From assembly GCA_902589315.1 (NCBI GenBank), contig CACISK010000001.1:1-64000 (forward strand): 64,000 nucleotides of DNA. Reading direction: 5' to 3'. Position 1 is the first letter of the stretch; the number at the start of each line of letters is the position of its first letter. This DNA is from an uncultured Pelagibacteraceae bacterium. GTDB taxonomy: Bacteria > Pseudomonadota > Alphaproteobacteria > Pelagibacterales > Pelagibacteraceae. The notes beneath the pieces were generated by a model. It did no database searches and was not told the DNA's origin. It saw nothing but the letters and a program-made list of their open reading frames with translations. The position numbers and the translations under genes were made by a program. This document shows positions 26,120 through 35,366 of the stretch, piece after piece.

Positions 26120-27745
26120 ATGCATTTAAAAAATTCTTTAATTACAATAAATGAATTTTTTTACTCTTCTAAAAATCAAATAAGAAAATTATACCTAAAA
26201 TCAAATCTCTATAATAATAAAATTTCAAAAATTGAAATAAACAACATTTCCTACAGACCTAGCCTAAGTATTCTTAGTTGCTTAATTAAATATGATAAAA
26301 AAAAGATTAAAATTGAGGAATTAAATAAAGAGAATATTTGGGATAATAAATTATTAATTGGAAATAATTTAAAAAAATTAAATAATTTTTATTGGTTGTT
26401 TAGCATTGATTTAAAATCCTCCACAAATATTACACAGTCAATAATCGAAAAGTGGATCGAAAAAAATGAAAATTATAATTCTTTTACATGGCAACTTGAT
26501 ATTTTATCAAAAAGAATAATATCTTGGATATCGAACTCTAAATTAACATATGATAAAAGCGACGATGAATATAAAAAAAAATTTAATTTTTCTGTAAACA
26601 AGCAAATTAATCATTTAATAAATGAAATAAGTAAATCACAATCTGTTGATGACAAATTATTGGGCTGTACTGCAATAATAATCACAGGACTATCATATGA
26701 AAATGAAAAATTTTTAAATTATGGCTTAGAATTATTAAGAAAAATTATTCTTAACTCTTTTGACGAAGAATATTTTCCAAAAACAAGGAGTATAAGACAA
26801 TTAAATTTTTATTTAAAATATTTTGTTCTTGTTAGAGAATTATTAAAGGAATCTTTTAATAATATCCCTGAGTACCTTGATGAAATAATTTTCTATCTCG
26901 GAAAATCTTACGTGATTTTCTCAAAACCTGAACAAAGTTTACTTTTTAATGGGAATCATCAAAATGACTTAAAAGAATTTAATAAATATCTATCACTATA
27001 TAAATATAAATTTGAAAATTCGAATAATGAAATTGGAGGATACGCAATTTTAAAAAATAAAAATTGTATTCTTGCTATGGATGTTGGAAGTTCACCTCAA
27101 AGAAGATTTTCACATAATTATCAAAGTGGAGCTCTTTCTTTTGAATTCTTTTACAAAGATAAAAAACTAATTTCAAATTCTGGGTATTTTCAGGATTATA
27201 AAAACAAACTAAATCTAATTTCAAAATCTACTGCTGCCCATTCAACCCTTATTATAGATAATCATTCAAGTTGTTCATTCAAAAATAACAGAAACTATAA
27301 GACATTAGAAAATGGTTTGAAAATTAGTGACAAAAACATAGTTAATGAAAAAAACTATTGGTTAATCAAAGCATCCCATAATGGCTATTTGAAAAAATTT
27401 GGAGTTTTACATGAAAGATCTTTAGAGTATTTTGCAGAAAAAGGTAAATTGATTGGAACAGATAAAATAATTTCAAAAAATAAGTTGGAGTCAAAAAAAT
27501 ATGATATCAGGTTCCATATGGAGCCTGGTGTTAAATTAACAAAAACTTTAGATAATAAAACTATACTAATTGAAATTGAAAATTCTGGATGGAGATTTTC
27601 TAGTAACTGCGAGAATATTAATATTGAAACGGGTATATATTTCGGTAATAAAAATTTATCTAGTGAAAACCAGAATATATGTTTATCAGGAAAAACAAAG
27701 GATATAAGTTTGGAAATTAAATGGGTATTCGAAAAAATACAGTAA
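26120..27745 (+). CDS. Heparinase II/III-like protein
   Basis: 541 residues. The N-terminal half is helical (alpha/alpha toroid style) and the C-terminal half from ~310 is beta-rich. Motifs GGYAILKNKNCILAMDVG, PQRRFSHNYQSGALSFEF and HSTLIIDNHSS match the heparinase II/III-like domain. Such genes sit beside purH in many alphaproteobacteria. In lyases the tyrosine and histidines around the HNYQSGALSFE segment act in catalysis; typical enzymes have an H-x-H-x-D-like arrangement, here SHNYQSG, so activity is uncertain. No signal peptide. The 3' end overlaps purH by 25 bases. Confidence 0.8.
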   Translation: MHLKNSLITINEFFYSSKNQIRKLYLKSNLYNNKISKIEINNISYRPSLSILSCLIKYDKKKIKIEELNKENIWDNKLLIGNNLKKLNNFYWLFSIDLKSSTNITQSIIEKWIEKNENYNSFTWQLDILSKRIISWISNSKLTYDKSDDEYKKKFNFSVNKQINHLINEISKSQSVDDKLLGCTAIIITGLSYENEKFLNYGLELLRKIILNSFDEEYFPKTRSIRQLNFYLKYFVLVRELLKESFNNIPEYLDEIIFYLGKSYVIFSKPEQSLLFNGNHQNDLKEFNKYLSLYKYKFENSNNEIGGYAILKNKNCILAMDVGSSPQRRFSHNYQSGALSFEFFYKDKKLISNSGYFQDYKNKLNLISKSTAAHSTLIIDNHSSCSFKNNRNYKTLENGLKISDKNIVNEKNYWLIKASHNGYLKKFGVLHERSLEYFAEKGKLIGTDKIISKNKLESKKYDIRFHMEPGVKLTKTLDNKTILIEIENSGWRFSSNCENINIETGIYFGNKNLSSENQNICLSGKTKDISLEIKWVFEKIQ

Positions 27746-29280
27746 AAATCAAGACTGCTTTAATTTCCTTGTCAGATAAATCTAATTTAAAACAATTATT
27801 AAGTTTATTAAAAAAATATAATATCAAAATAATAAGCTCAGGTGGAACATACAAAAAAATTAAAGCCTTGGGTTTTAAATGCTTAGAGGTATCCAAATTT
27901 ACAAATTCAAAAGAGTTATTAGATGGAAGAGTAAAAACTTTACATCCAAAAATTCATTCTGGAATTTTAAATATTAGGCAGAATCAAAAACATCAAAAAG
28001 AAATGACAATTAATAATTATGAAAATATAGATTTAGTAATTATAAATTTTTATCCATTTGAAAAGGTTTTATTAAGTAGTTCTGGTCACAAAAATATAAT
28101 CGAAAATATAGATATAGGAGGACCAACAATGGTTAGATCAGCTGCAAAAAATTATAATGATGTGGTAGTTATATGTAACTCAAAACAGTACGAGAATTTA
28201 GCCATTGAATTAAATAAAAATAGAGGTTTAACGAATATAGATTTTAGAGAAAAATTAGCTGAGGAAGCATTTATGGAAACTGCATATTATGAGTCAAAAA
28301 TTTTTAATTATTTCAATCAGAAGTCTGGAAACATTTTCCCTATCAAGAATATATTTTCTGGAAAATTAGTTGAGAAGACAAGATATGGAGAAAACCCTCA
28401 TCAAAAAGCTGCAATATATTCACAAAATAACAAACAGGAAATTATTCAAATCAGCGGAAAACAATTAAGTTACAACAACTATAACGATCTTTATTCAGCT
28501 CTAAATATAACTAAAAATTTACCAAAAAATAGCGGTGTAGCAATAATTAAGCATGCTAATCCCTGTGGAGTCTCCATTAATCCAAACAAAATCAAATCTT
28601 TTAAAGAGGCTTTAGAAAGTGACCCAATTAGTGCCTATGGTGGTATTATATCATGTAACTTTAAATTGAATATTAGTTTAGCTAAAGAGATTAATAAAAT
28701 ATTTTTTGAAGTAATAGTTGCAAATGGATTTGATGAAAAATCAGTCAAACTTTTAAAAAAGAAAAAAAACCTAAGGCTAATTGATTCTAGTAAATTAAAA
28801 AAAAATTTTAAATTTAATTTTATGAATAAATTTAATTCTATTTTAGTTCAAGATCCAGATACTCAAAATTTTTCTAAGAAAGATTTTGAGATTGTATCAA
28901 AATTAAAACCTACGAATAAAACTTTAAACAAACTTATTTTTGCATTTAATATATGCAGAAGTGTAAAATCGAATGCAATAGTCATTACAAAAGATTACAA
29001 AACAATAGGCATAGGTTCTGGTCAACCAAGTAGGTTAGATAGTTGCAAAATAGCAATAGATAAAATGAAAAAGTTTCAGAAAATAAGTGATAGTGATGAA
29101 ATCTTAGCAGCTTCAGACGCTTTTTTTCCTTTTGTAGATGGTATAGAAAAATTGGTACAGGCAGGAGTTTCTGCAGTAATTCAGCCTTCAGGTTCAAAAA
29201 ATGATAAAGAGGTTATTAAATTTGCTAACCAGACTAATACTATTTTAGTTTTTTCTAAAACTAGACATTTTAATCACTAA
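27721..29280 (+). CDS. purH: Bifunctional AICAR transformylase/IMP cyclohydrolase
   Basis: 519 residues. It does the last two steps of IMP synthesis. N-terminal IMPCH domain: ALISLSDKSNL, ISSGGTYKKI, LDGRVKTLHPKIHSGIL, IDIGGPTMVRSAAKN. C-terminal AICARFT domain: RYGENPHQKAAIY, IIKHANPCGVS (catalytic Lys-His) and the SDAFFPF segment. It uses 10-formyl-THF from FolD-type metabolism. The start at ATG 27721 is inside the heparinase-like gene. It ends exactly against the phhB stop codon on the other strand. Confidence 0.96.
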   Translation: MGIRKNTVKIKTALISLSDKSNLKQLLSLLKKYNIKIISSGGTYKKIKALGFKCLEVSKFTNSKELLDGRVKTLHPKIHSGILNIRQNQKHQKEMTINNYENIDLVIINFYPFEKVLLSSSGHKNIIENIDIGGPTMVRSAAKNYNDVVVICNSKQYENLAIELNKNRGLTNIDFREKLAEEAFMETAYYESKIFNYFNQKSGNIFPIKNIFSGKLVEKTRYGENPHQKAAIYSQNNKQEIIQISGKQLSYNNYNDLYSALNITKNLPKNSGVAIIKHANPCGVSINPNKIKSFKEALESDPISAYGGIISCNFKLNISLAKEINKIFFEVIVANGFDEKSVKLLKKKKNLRLIDSSKLKKNFKFNFMNKFNSILVQDPDTQNFSKKDFEIVSKLKPTNKTLNKLIFAFNICRSVKSNAIVITKDYKTIGIGSGQPSRLDSCKIAIDKMKKFQKISDSDEILAASDAFFPFVDGIEKLVQAGVSAVIQPSGSKNDKEVIKFANQTNTILVFSKTRHFNH

Positions 29281-29619
29281 TCAGCTTATCTTATCAATTT
29301 TAGCAGCTAAAATAAAATCACTTTCCGCAAGACCTTTTATTGCGTGTGTGAATATTTTTATTCTTGCATAGCCCCATCCAAACCATAAATCAGGATGATG
29401 TCCTTCAGTCTCAGCTATTTCTCCAACTTTATTTACAAATTCCTGGCTTTGTAGAAAGTCATCAAATTTAAAGTTTTTAATCAAATGAAATCCATCAATT
29501 TTATCATCTATTACTTCCCAACCATCTACCTGCTTTAAATATTTATGAATTTCTTCAGTATTAAACGGTGGAATATTTCCTTCACAAGGTATGCATTTTT
29601 TAGTTGCTAAATCAGTCAT
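29281..29619 (-). CDS. phhB: Pterin-4a-carbinolamine dehydratase
   Basis: 112 residues. PCD/DCoH family: WEVIDDKIDGFHLIKNFKF, then EFVNKVGEIAETEGHHPDLW with the catalytic His pair, and TIKLFTHAIKGL-like KIFTHAIKGL. It dehydrates 4a-hydroxytetrahydropterin; in bacteria without aromatic amino acid hydroxylase it may serve molybdopterin or folate-type pterins. Its upstream side carries tRNA-Gly on the same strand 14 bases away. Confidence 0.92.
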   Translation of the reverse strand: MTDLATKKCIPCEGNIPPFNTEEIHKYLKQVDGWEVIDDKIDGFHLIKNFKFDDFLQSQEFVNKVGEIAETEGHHPDLWFGWGYARIKIFTHAIKGLAESDFILAAKIDKIS

Positions 29620-29633
29620 ATAAATTCCTTAAA

Positions 29634-29708
29634 TGGAGCGGGCAATGGGACTTGAACCCACGACCTTCTCGTTGGCAACGAGACGCTCTACCACTGAGCT
29701 ATGCCCGC
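29634..29708 (-). tRNA. tRNA-Gly(GCC)
   Basis: Read on the minus strand, a full cloverleaf: acceptor GCGGGCA/TGCCCGC, D arm AGCTCAGTGGTAGAGC, anticodon stem TCTCG/CGAGA around loop TTGCCAA (anticodon GCC, bases 29674-29676), and T arm GTGGGTTCAAGTCCCAT. The discriminator is U and CCA is encoded (29634-29636). Confidence 0.97.
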
Positions 29709-30021
29709 TTGTTCTTTTGGTACTAAAAATAGTAGCTTTTTTGTGTTTAAGCAAGAGTCAAAATATTAAATATTTTGTCAAGCCGTAAGATGAAAAAGTG
29801 ATACATTACTCCTATAGTGGCAACATTAAAAAAATTATCAAAGTTTCAAACCGTTATATCTCAGATAAAAAAAAATATCATGATTATAAGGGTTTAATGA
29901 TGATAATGTCTTAAGCAACTTCAATGCTGATGGAAATTTTTTTCTTTAATGAGATTTTGTCCAGTTGCCAGATCTATTTTTTTTAATATAAAATAACCTA
30001 TTTAATAAATACTTTATTGAT
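29709..30021. other. 313-bp gap, possible structured RNA
   Basis: The longest gap in the window, holding no convincing ORF. TGGCAAC at 29818-29824 is the exact complement of GTTGCCA at 29964-29970, enclosing about 139 bases, and is followed by a T-rich stretch (GATCTATTTTTTTT) that could terminate transcription. Internal short pairings (TATCTCAGATA at ~29855, AAACC with GGTTT) are possible. A small RNA on the plus strand is suggested but not shown; it could also be the promoter/leader for the Lon-N gene and, on the other strand, for tRNA-Gly. Confidence 0.3.
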
Positions 30022-30663
30022 ATGAATATACAAGAATTACCAAAGACAATACCTGTCTTTCCATTGTCTAATTTTATAATGTTCCCAGAAACTACTGTTC
30101 CATTAAATATTTTTGAACCAAGATACCTTCAAATGGTTAATGATAGTATGAAAAAACACAGAATGATTGGTATGATACAGCCAAAAAAATCAGGAATATT
30201 AAAAAAACCAGATTTGTACGAGATTGGATGTGCAGGAAAGATTACAAGTTTTAATGAAACAGAAGATGGAAGAATATTAATAATCCTTAATGGGATTTGT
30301 AGATTTAAAGTGAAGTCTGAAACGAATTCCGAAAAACTTTATCGTCAATGTGATGTAGAGTATGAGGATTTTATGGGAGATATAACTAAAAAAACTAACG
30401 AAGTTAATTTTTCAGACTTAAATTTAATATTAAATAATATGAAAACATTTTTTAAAAAACAAGGATATATTGTAAATTTGAAAGATTTAGAAAAAAAAAA
30501 CTTGAGCCAAACTCTTAATGATCTTTCAATGGCATCTCCTTTTTCATTAGAAGAGAAACAAATTTTATTAGAGAGCCAAAATATAAATATCAGAAAAGAA
30601 AAAATGGAGCAAATTTTAAAAAACTATATTATTGATGAATTTGAAAATACTACAATTCAATAA
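30022..30663 (+). CDS. Lon N-terminal (substrate-binding) domain protein
   Basis: 213 residues, only the LON_substr_bdg domain: IPVFPLSNFIMFPETTVPLNIFEPRYLQMV and EIGCAGKITSFNETEDGRILI. No AAA or protease domain follows. Stand-alone versions are common in alphaproteobacteria; their function is unknown, probably binding unfolded proteins or acting as a modulator. It ends one base before the convergent UbiH-family gene. Confidence 0.88.
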   Translation: MNIQELPKTIPVFPLSNFIMFPETTVPLNIFEPRYLQMVNDSMKKHRMIGMIQPKKSGILKKPDLYEIGCAGKITSFNETEDGRILIILNGICRFKVKSETNSEKLYRQCDVEYEDFMGDITKKTNEVNFSDLNLILNNMKTFFKKQGYIVNLKDLEKKNLSQTLNDLSMASPFSLEEKQILLESQNINIRKEKMEQILKNYIIDEFENTTIQ

Positions 30664-30664
30664 T

Positions 30665-31747
30665 TTATAAATTGAAACCATTTTCGGACAAAATACTAGA
30701 ATATTTTTTGAAACTAGAGTTATTATTTAAAATCTTAAAAATTGGTTTAGATAAAAAATTATTGAACTGATTATCAATCTTAAAAAATTCATATATTCCA
30801 TCAATTGCTTTTCCATAGAGATAATTAAGGTGTTTAGTAGATTGCTGAAACTCATCAGCTACCGAAATATCTATAGGTAATCCCAGATTAATTTTCTTAT
30901 CAATTATGTTTGATAAAGATTTAATATCTCTAATTGTCATATTAAAACCTTGACCAGCAAGAGGGTGAATACGATGAATTAAATCTCCAAATGCTAAAAT
31001 ATTTTTAAAAATATAATTTCTAGTCACGAAGAAATTAAGATTAAATTTTTCTATCTTGCCTGTTTTAAAAATTTTATAAAATGAATTATAATGATTAAAT
31101 AATTTAAGGATTTCCTCTGTTGACCTTGGCCTACCAGAACATGAAAAAACAATTGATGTTTGATTATTAGAAATTGGTAAGAACGCTAAAGGTCCATATT
31201 TTGTAAATATTTGCGAAGCGATATTATTATTTTTTTTTTTGTGGTACGCAATAAAGGTATAAGCAAAACTTTTATAATTTTTTTTTATTTTATTGTTAAA
31301 ATGTTTTTTTGATATAATATTATTACTATCACTATTAATTACTAAGTCATAATTTTTAACTTTGTGTATATAATCTTGACTTAATTTATCTAACTTATTT
31401 AACTGAATAAATTTTGATTTCTTTATTTTGGTTGCAAATAAATTAACTAGTTTATCGAATTTAACTAAGTTAAATACTTCTCTATTGTTATTTTTAAAAT
31501 TAATTATCTCCTTTGATCTAGTTTTTTCTATATAAATTTTAATTTCTTTTGATTGCCATGAAGGGATAGGCTTTTTTACTAAACCATTTAGATAATCAAA
31601 ATTTTTCTCAGAAATTGCGATTGTTCGATCTGTCTTAAAATTGTTTGTTTTCTTATTTATATGGATATCTACAGAAACTTTTTTTTCTGCAAATACTAAA
31701 GCAAGAATAAAATTAGTTAAATTTTGACCAATTAGACAAATTTTCAT
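30665..31747 (-). CDS. UbiH/UbiF-family FAD monooxygenase, divergent
   Basis: 360 residues from ATG 31747 (MKICLIGQNL), the start that puts the Rossmann strand at the N-terminus. The diagnostic C-terminal motif is AFGDLIHRIHPLAGQGFNMTIRD, the GD segment of ubiquinone hydroxylases, which bind FAD. The N-terminal GxGxxG is degraded: GQNLTN instead of GAGPAG. The protein is about 40 residues shorter than usual and the middle is very AT-rich and diverged. Likely a ring hydroxylase of ubiquinone synthesis, but the changed dinucleotide loop lowers confidence in activity. The start is 60 bases from divergent ftsK. Confidence 0.75.
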   Translation of the reverse strand: MKICLIGQNLTNFILALVFAEKKVSVDIHINKKTNNFKTDRTIAISEKNFDYLNGLVKKPIPSWQSKEIKIYIEKTRSKEIINFKNNNREVFNLVKFDKLVNLFATKIKKSKFIQLNKLDKLSQDYIHKVKNYDLVINSDSNNIISKKHFNNKIKKNYKSFAYTFIAYHKKKNNNIASQIFTKYGPLAFLPISNNQTSIVFSCSGRPRSTEEILKLFNHYNSFYKIFKTGKIEKFNLNFFVTRNYIFKNILAFGDLIHRIHPLAGQGFNMTIRDIKSLSNIIDKKINLGLPIDISVADEFQQSTKHLNYLYGKAIDGIYEFFKIDNQFNNFLSKPIFKILNNNSSFKKYSSILSENGFNL

Positions 31748-31807
31748 ACAAATTAATTTTACCAATAAAAATTAAATGATACAAAGTGACAAAAGCAGTT
31801 TTGATTC

Positions 31808-33892
31808 ATGATAATTAAAAAATATATCAATAAAATAGCTAATTTTACACTTAGGAGGTTTGCTGAATTTATTGGAATACTTCTCATATCAATATCAATT
31901 CTATTATTTATTTCACTGGTGAGCTACTCACCTCAAGATCCAAACTTTATATTTCCTGAAAATAAAATAATTGAGAATTTTTTTGGTATAAATGGAAGTT
32001 ATATAGCGGATATATTTTATCAATCTGTAGGTCTAGTATCATTACTTATACCCTTTTCATTATTTTTTACTGGTATTTCAATTACTATCAATAAAAAATT
32101 AATTTTATTAATAGAGAATACTTTCTTTATTATTCTCTACACTTTAATTAGCACACTTTTTTTTAGTATTTTTCACAAGGAAACCTATTGGTTAGTAATG
32201 AATGGTAATAATGGATTTGTAGGAGATTTATTATCTCAAACAATTTTTATAGATATTTTAAGTATTAACAAAGATTTCAGTTATTACTCATTGATAATTT
32301 TTGTATTTTTACTTTTTTTATTGAGTAGTGATTTTAAAATATCTTACATAAAAAAAATTTTTTACTTTGTTATTAATTTATTTTCAAGAAATACTATAAT
32401 TATTGATACAGATAAAAAATTAAATGAAAATGAATTGAAAAACGAAAGCACTAATCAGAATAGAATACAAGAAAACTTATTTAATATTAATAAAAATACT
32501 AATGTGAATAATGACATAAAATTAAAATTACCTTTAATTGATTTTTTAAAAAAACCTGAAAAATCCTTAAATAAAAAAGAGGATATAAAAATTGATGCTG
32601 AAGGGTTAGAAAAAATTTTATTAGACTTTGGCGTTGAGGGTAAAATTAAAAAAATTAGTCATGGTCCTGTAGTATCTTTAAATGAATTTGAGCCAGCCGC
32701 AGGTGTAAAAGTTTCGAAAATAATTAATTTATCAGAAGATATAGCAAGAAATACTAGTTCGGAGTCAGCTAGAATTGCAACTATACCTGGAAGTAATACT
32801 GTTGGTATTGAACTACCAAAAGTTTCAAGAGAAAATGTATTTTTGAGAGAAATAATTTCTGACAGAAACTTTAAAAGAAAAGATATTAAACTTCCTATTG
32901 CTCTTGGTAAAAGTATATCGGGAGAAACTATCACAAGTGATTTAAGTTCAATGCCACATCTATTAATCGCAGGCACAACAGGATCTGGGAAATCAGTTTG
33001 TATTAATACAATTATTCTCTCTTTAATATACAAACATACACCTGAAGTTTGTAAATTTATTCTTATAGATCCAAAAATGTTAGAGCTTTCAACATATGAA
33101 GGAATACCACATTTATTATGCCCAGTGATAACTGAAGCTAAAAAAGCTGCATCAGTATTAGGATGGGTAGTTAAAGAAATGGAAAGTAGGTACAGATTAA
33201 TGACACGAGTAGGAGTTCGAAATATAGATGGGTATAATCAAAAACATAAAGTCAAAATGCCTTATATAGTTGTTATCGTAGACGAAATGTCAGATCTTAT
33301 GCTCGTAGCTGGAAAAGAGATTGAAAATTACATTCAAAAGTTATCCCAAATGGCAAGAGCAGCTGGAATTCATATAATAATGGCTACACAAAGACCGAGT
33401 GTTGATGTTATTACAGGAACAATCAAAGCAAACTTTCCAACTCGTATTTCTTTTCAAGTAACGTCTAAAATTGATAGCAGGACGATTTTAGGTGAACAAG
33501 GAGCCGAACAACTTTTAGGTAAAGGCGATATGCTTTATATGTCTTCTGCAAACAGAATCACTAGAATACATGCTCCATATGTATCAGAGACAGAAATAGA
33601 AAAAATAAACAACTTTTTAAGAAATCAAGCTGAACCTGACTACGTAGATGAGATTTTAAACTTTGCAGATGAAAAAGAAATTAATGAAAAAAATAAAGAT
33701 AATTCAGATCTTGATGAATTATACAACCCAGCCTTGGAAATAATTAAAGCAGAACGAAAAGCTTCAACATCATTTTTGCAAAGGAAATTGCAAATTGGAT
33801 ATAATAGGGCTGCTAGAATAATTGATCAAATGGAAGCTAATGGCGAAGTAAGTAAAGCAAATCATGTGGGTAAAAGAGAAGTTTTGAAATAG
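31808..33892 (+). CDS. ftsK: DNA translocase FtsK
   Basis: 694 residues. N-terminal membrane part with four or so helices (about 15-180), a short Asn/Lys-rich linker (~195-245, much shorter than in E. coli), the alpha/beta motor with Walker A AGTTGSGKSV near residue 390 and Walker B IVVIVDEMSDLM, an RISFQVTSKIDSRTIL segment, and a C-terminal gamma winged helix (TSFLQRKLQIGYNRAARIIDQME). It pumps DNA at the division septum and activates XerCD at dif. Its TAG overlaps lolA's GTG by one base, a linkage common in alphaproteobacteria. Confidence 0.96.
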   Translation: MIIKKYINKIANFTLRRFAEFIGILLISISILLFISLVSYSPQDPNFIFPENKIIENFFGINGSYIADIFYQSVGLVSLLIPFSLFFTGISITINKKLILLIENTFFIILYTLISTLFFSIFHKETYWLVMNGNNGFVGDLLSQTIFIDILSINKDFSYYSLIIFVFLLFLLSSDFKISYIKKIFYFVINLFSRNTIIIDTDKKLNENELKNESTNQNRIQENLFNINKNTNVNNDIKLKLPLIDFLKKPEKSLNKKEDIKIDAEGLEKILLDFGVEGKIKKISHGPVVSLNEFEPAAGVKVSKIINLSEDIARNTSSESARIATIPGSNTVGIELPKVSRENVFLREIISDRNFKRKDIKLPIALGKSISGETITSDLSSMPHLLIAGTTGSGKSVCINTIILSLIYKHTPEVCKFILIDPKMLELSTYEGIPHLLCPVITEAKKAASVLGWVVKEMESRYRLMTRVGVRNIDGYNQKHKVKMPYIVVIVDEMSDLMLVAGKEIENYIQKLSQMARAAGIHIIMATQRPSVDVITGTIKANFPTRISFQVTSKIDSRTILGEQGAEQLLGKGDMLYMSSANRITRIHAPYVSETEIEKINNFLRNQAEPDYVDEILNFADEKEINEKNKDNSDLDELYNPALEIIKAERKASTSFLQRKLQIGYNRAARIIDQMEANGEVSKANHVGKREVLK

Positions 33893-34446
33893 TGAAATAT
33901 ATTTTATTATTATTTTTTACTCTTTTACCGCTAAATGCATATTCATCAGCTAAAAATGAAATAAAAAATAAGCTTGAGCTTACAAATAATCTGCACTTTA
34001 AATTTACACAAAATATAAATAATAAAACTGAAATGGGAGAATGCAAAATATCTTACCCAAAAAAAATATTATGTAAATATGATGATATTTTTGAAAAAGT
34101 TTTGGTATCAAATGGGAGATCTTTGGTGATAAATAGTAAAAAAATTGTCAACTATCTTATTTATAAGCTTAAAGATACTCCTCTTGATTTAATATTAGAT
34201 AAAAATTTTCTAATTAATAAAATTGATGAAATAGATAAAGTAGAAGAAAATGATGAATCATATTTTTTTAAGATAAAACATAATGAAAGTCTTATAAAAA
34301 TATATTTTAACAAAAATAATTTTGACATTATGGGATGGACTACTGTAGATATGTATCAAAATAAAGTTGAAACTATATTATATGAAGTTGAAACAAATCT
34401 AATGATTGATGATAAAATCTTTAGAGTTCAAAAATATATTAACTAA
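33892..34446 (+). CDS. lolA: Outer-membrane lipoprotein carrier LolA
   Basis: 184 residues from GTG 33892. Signal peptide VKYILLLFFTLLPLNAYSS, then a LolA-like beta-sandwich: LHFKFTQNINNKTEMGECKISYPKKI with the characteristic F-x-Q near the start of the mature chain, VSNGRSLVI, and DTPLDLIL. It carries lipoproteins across the periplasm. Sequence conservation is low, but the position after ftsK and the length fit. It overlaps the convergent GNAT gene by 8 bases. Confidence 0.85.
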   Translation: MKYILLLFFTLLPLNAYSSAKNEIKNKLELTNNLHFKFTQNINNKTEMGECKISYPKKILCKYDDIFEKVLVSNGRSLVINSKKIVNYLIYKLKDTPLDLILDKNFLINKIDEIDKVEENDESYFFKIKHNESLIKIYFNKNNFDIMGWTTVDMYQNKVETILYEVETNLMIDDKIFRVQKYIN

Positions 34447-34948
34447 TATCTAAATTTATTGTTTCAGACCTAAATATTTTCATACCTCTTTTAAGATAAT
34501 TTTTTAATGCATTTTTATGGTCTAAAGAACAAGTATGCAGCCAAACTTTTTTAGTTTTTTTTCTAAATCCAAGTTTCAAAGCCTCAGATAAAAGATATCC
34601 CCCATATTTTTGGCCTATATATTGATCTAAGATCCCAAAATAAGCGATTTCACATTTTCTTAACTCTAAGTGAAAAAGTAGCTCAAAAAATCCAATTAAC
34701 TCTTCATTTTCAGTCAATACATAAGTCTCCAAATTAGAGTTATTTGTATAATTCATCCATTTTACATCATCCCAAACAAGTCTGTCTATCCAACGATAAC
34801 TTTTGCCAATTTGTTTATAAAAGAATTTATTTATCTGGAAATCTGGGGGATTTTTTACCTCAATTTTACAGTTTATCTTTTGCTCAGATGAGTTAATTTC
34901 ATCAGGAGAATTAATTTCCAAATAATTTCTATCAACTTTGGTTATCAC
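34439..34948 (-). CDS. GNAT-family N-acetyltransferase
   Basis: 169 residues. GNAT fold with the acetyl-CoA loop at QYIGQKYGGYLLSEALKLGF, strand IAYFGIL, and the motif B CSLDHKNALKNYLKRGMKIF. The substrate is not evident. It overlaps the HIT gene by four bases, so they are co-translated; HIT-GNAT pairs are not a known pathway, so no joint function is proposed. Confidence 0.85.
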   Translation of the reverse strand: MITKVDRNYLEINSPDEINSSEQKINCKIEVKNPPDFQINKFFYKQIGKSYRWIDRLVWDDVKWMNYTNNSNLETYVLTENEELIGFFELLFHLELRKCEIAYFGILDQYIGQKYGGYLLSEALKLGFRKKTKKVWLHTCSLDHKNALKNYLKRGMKIFRSETINLDIS

Positions 34949-35310
34949 GAAACCATTTTTCCAACTTTTTCGCCACCAAATAAATGAAAATGTAAATGTG
35001 GCACTTCTTGACCACCATAGTCACTTATATTAGCAAGAGCCCTATATCCCCAACCATCAATTGATGAAATTCCTAATTTTTTTGAAACAGCTGTTATGCC
35101 TTTCATTAAACCTACTATTTCTTCATTTGAAGCATTTGAATTGAAGTCATCTAAATCAATATATTTTCCTTTTGGGATTACTAAAGCATGAATTTTTTTT
35201 TGAGGATTAATATCATAAAAAGATAAAACATAATCATCCTCATAGATTTTATTGCAAGGAATTTCTCCTCTTAAGATTTTTGCAAATATATTTTGATCAT
35301 CATATTTCAT
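34945..35310 (-). CDS. HIT-family nucleotide hydrolase (HinT-like)
   Basis: 121 residues, the normal length. Histidine triad HLHFHLFGG near the C-terminus, DINPQKKIHALVIPKG and FAKILRGEIPCNKIYED at the start. HinT-type enzymes hydrolyse nucleoside phosphoramidates such as acyl-AMP. 56 bases separate it from the pilin-like genes upstream on the same strand. Confidence 0.93.
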   Translation of the reverse strand: MKYDDQNIFAKILRGEIPCNKIYEDDYVLSFYDINPQKKIHALVIPKGKYIDLDDFNSNASNEEIVGLMKGITAVSKKLGISSIDGWGYRALANISDYGGQEVPHLHFHLFGGEKVGKMVS

Positions 35311-35366
35311 AAAATTTTTTAAATTATCCTTATAATCTCATTAAGTCTATCGGGTAAAACAAATAT

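Noticed and set aside
29819..29899. Short GTG-started frame (26 codons) in the 313-base gap
   Set aside because: No SD, no recognisable pattern, and it would overlap the proposed RNA stem.
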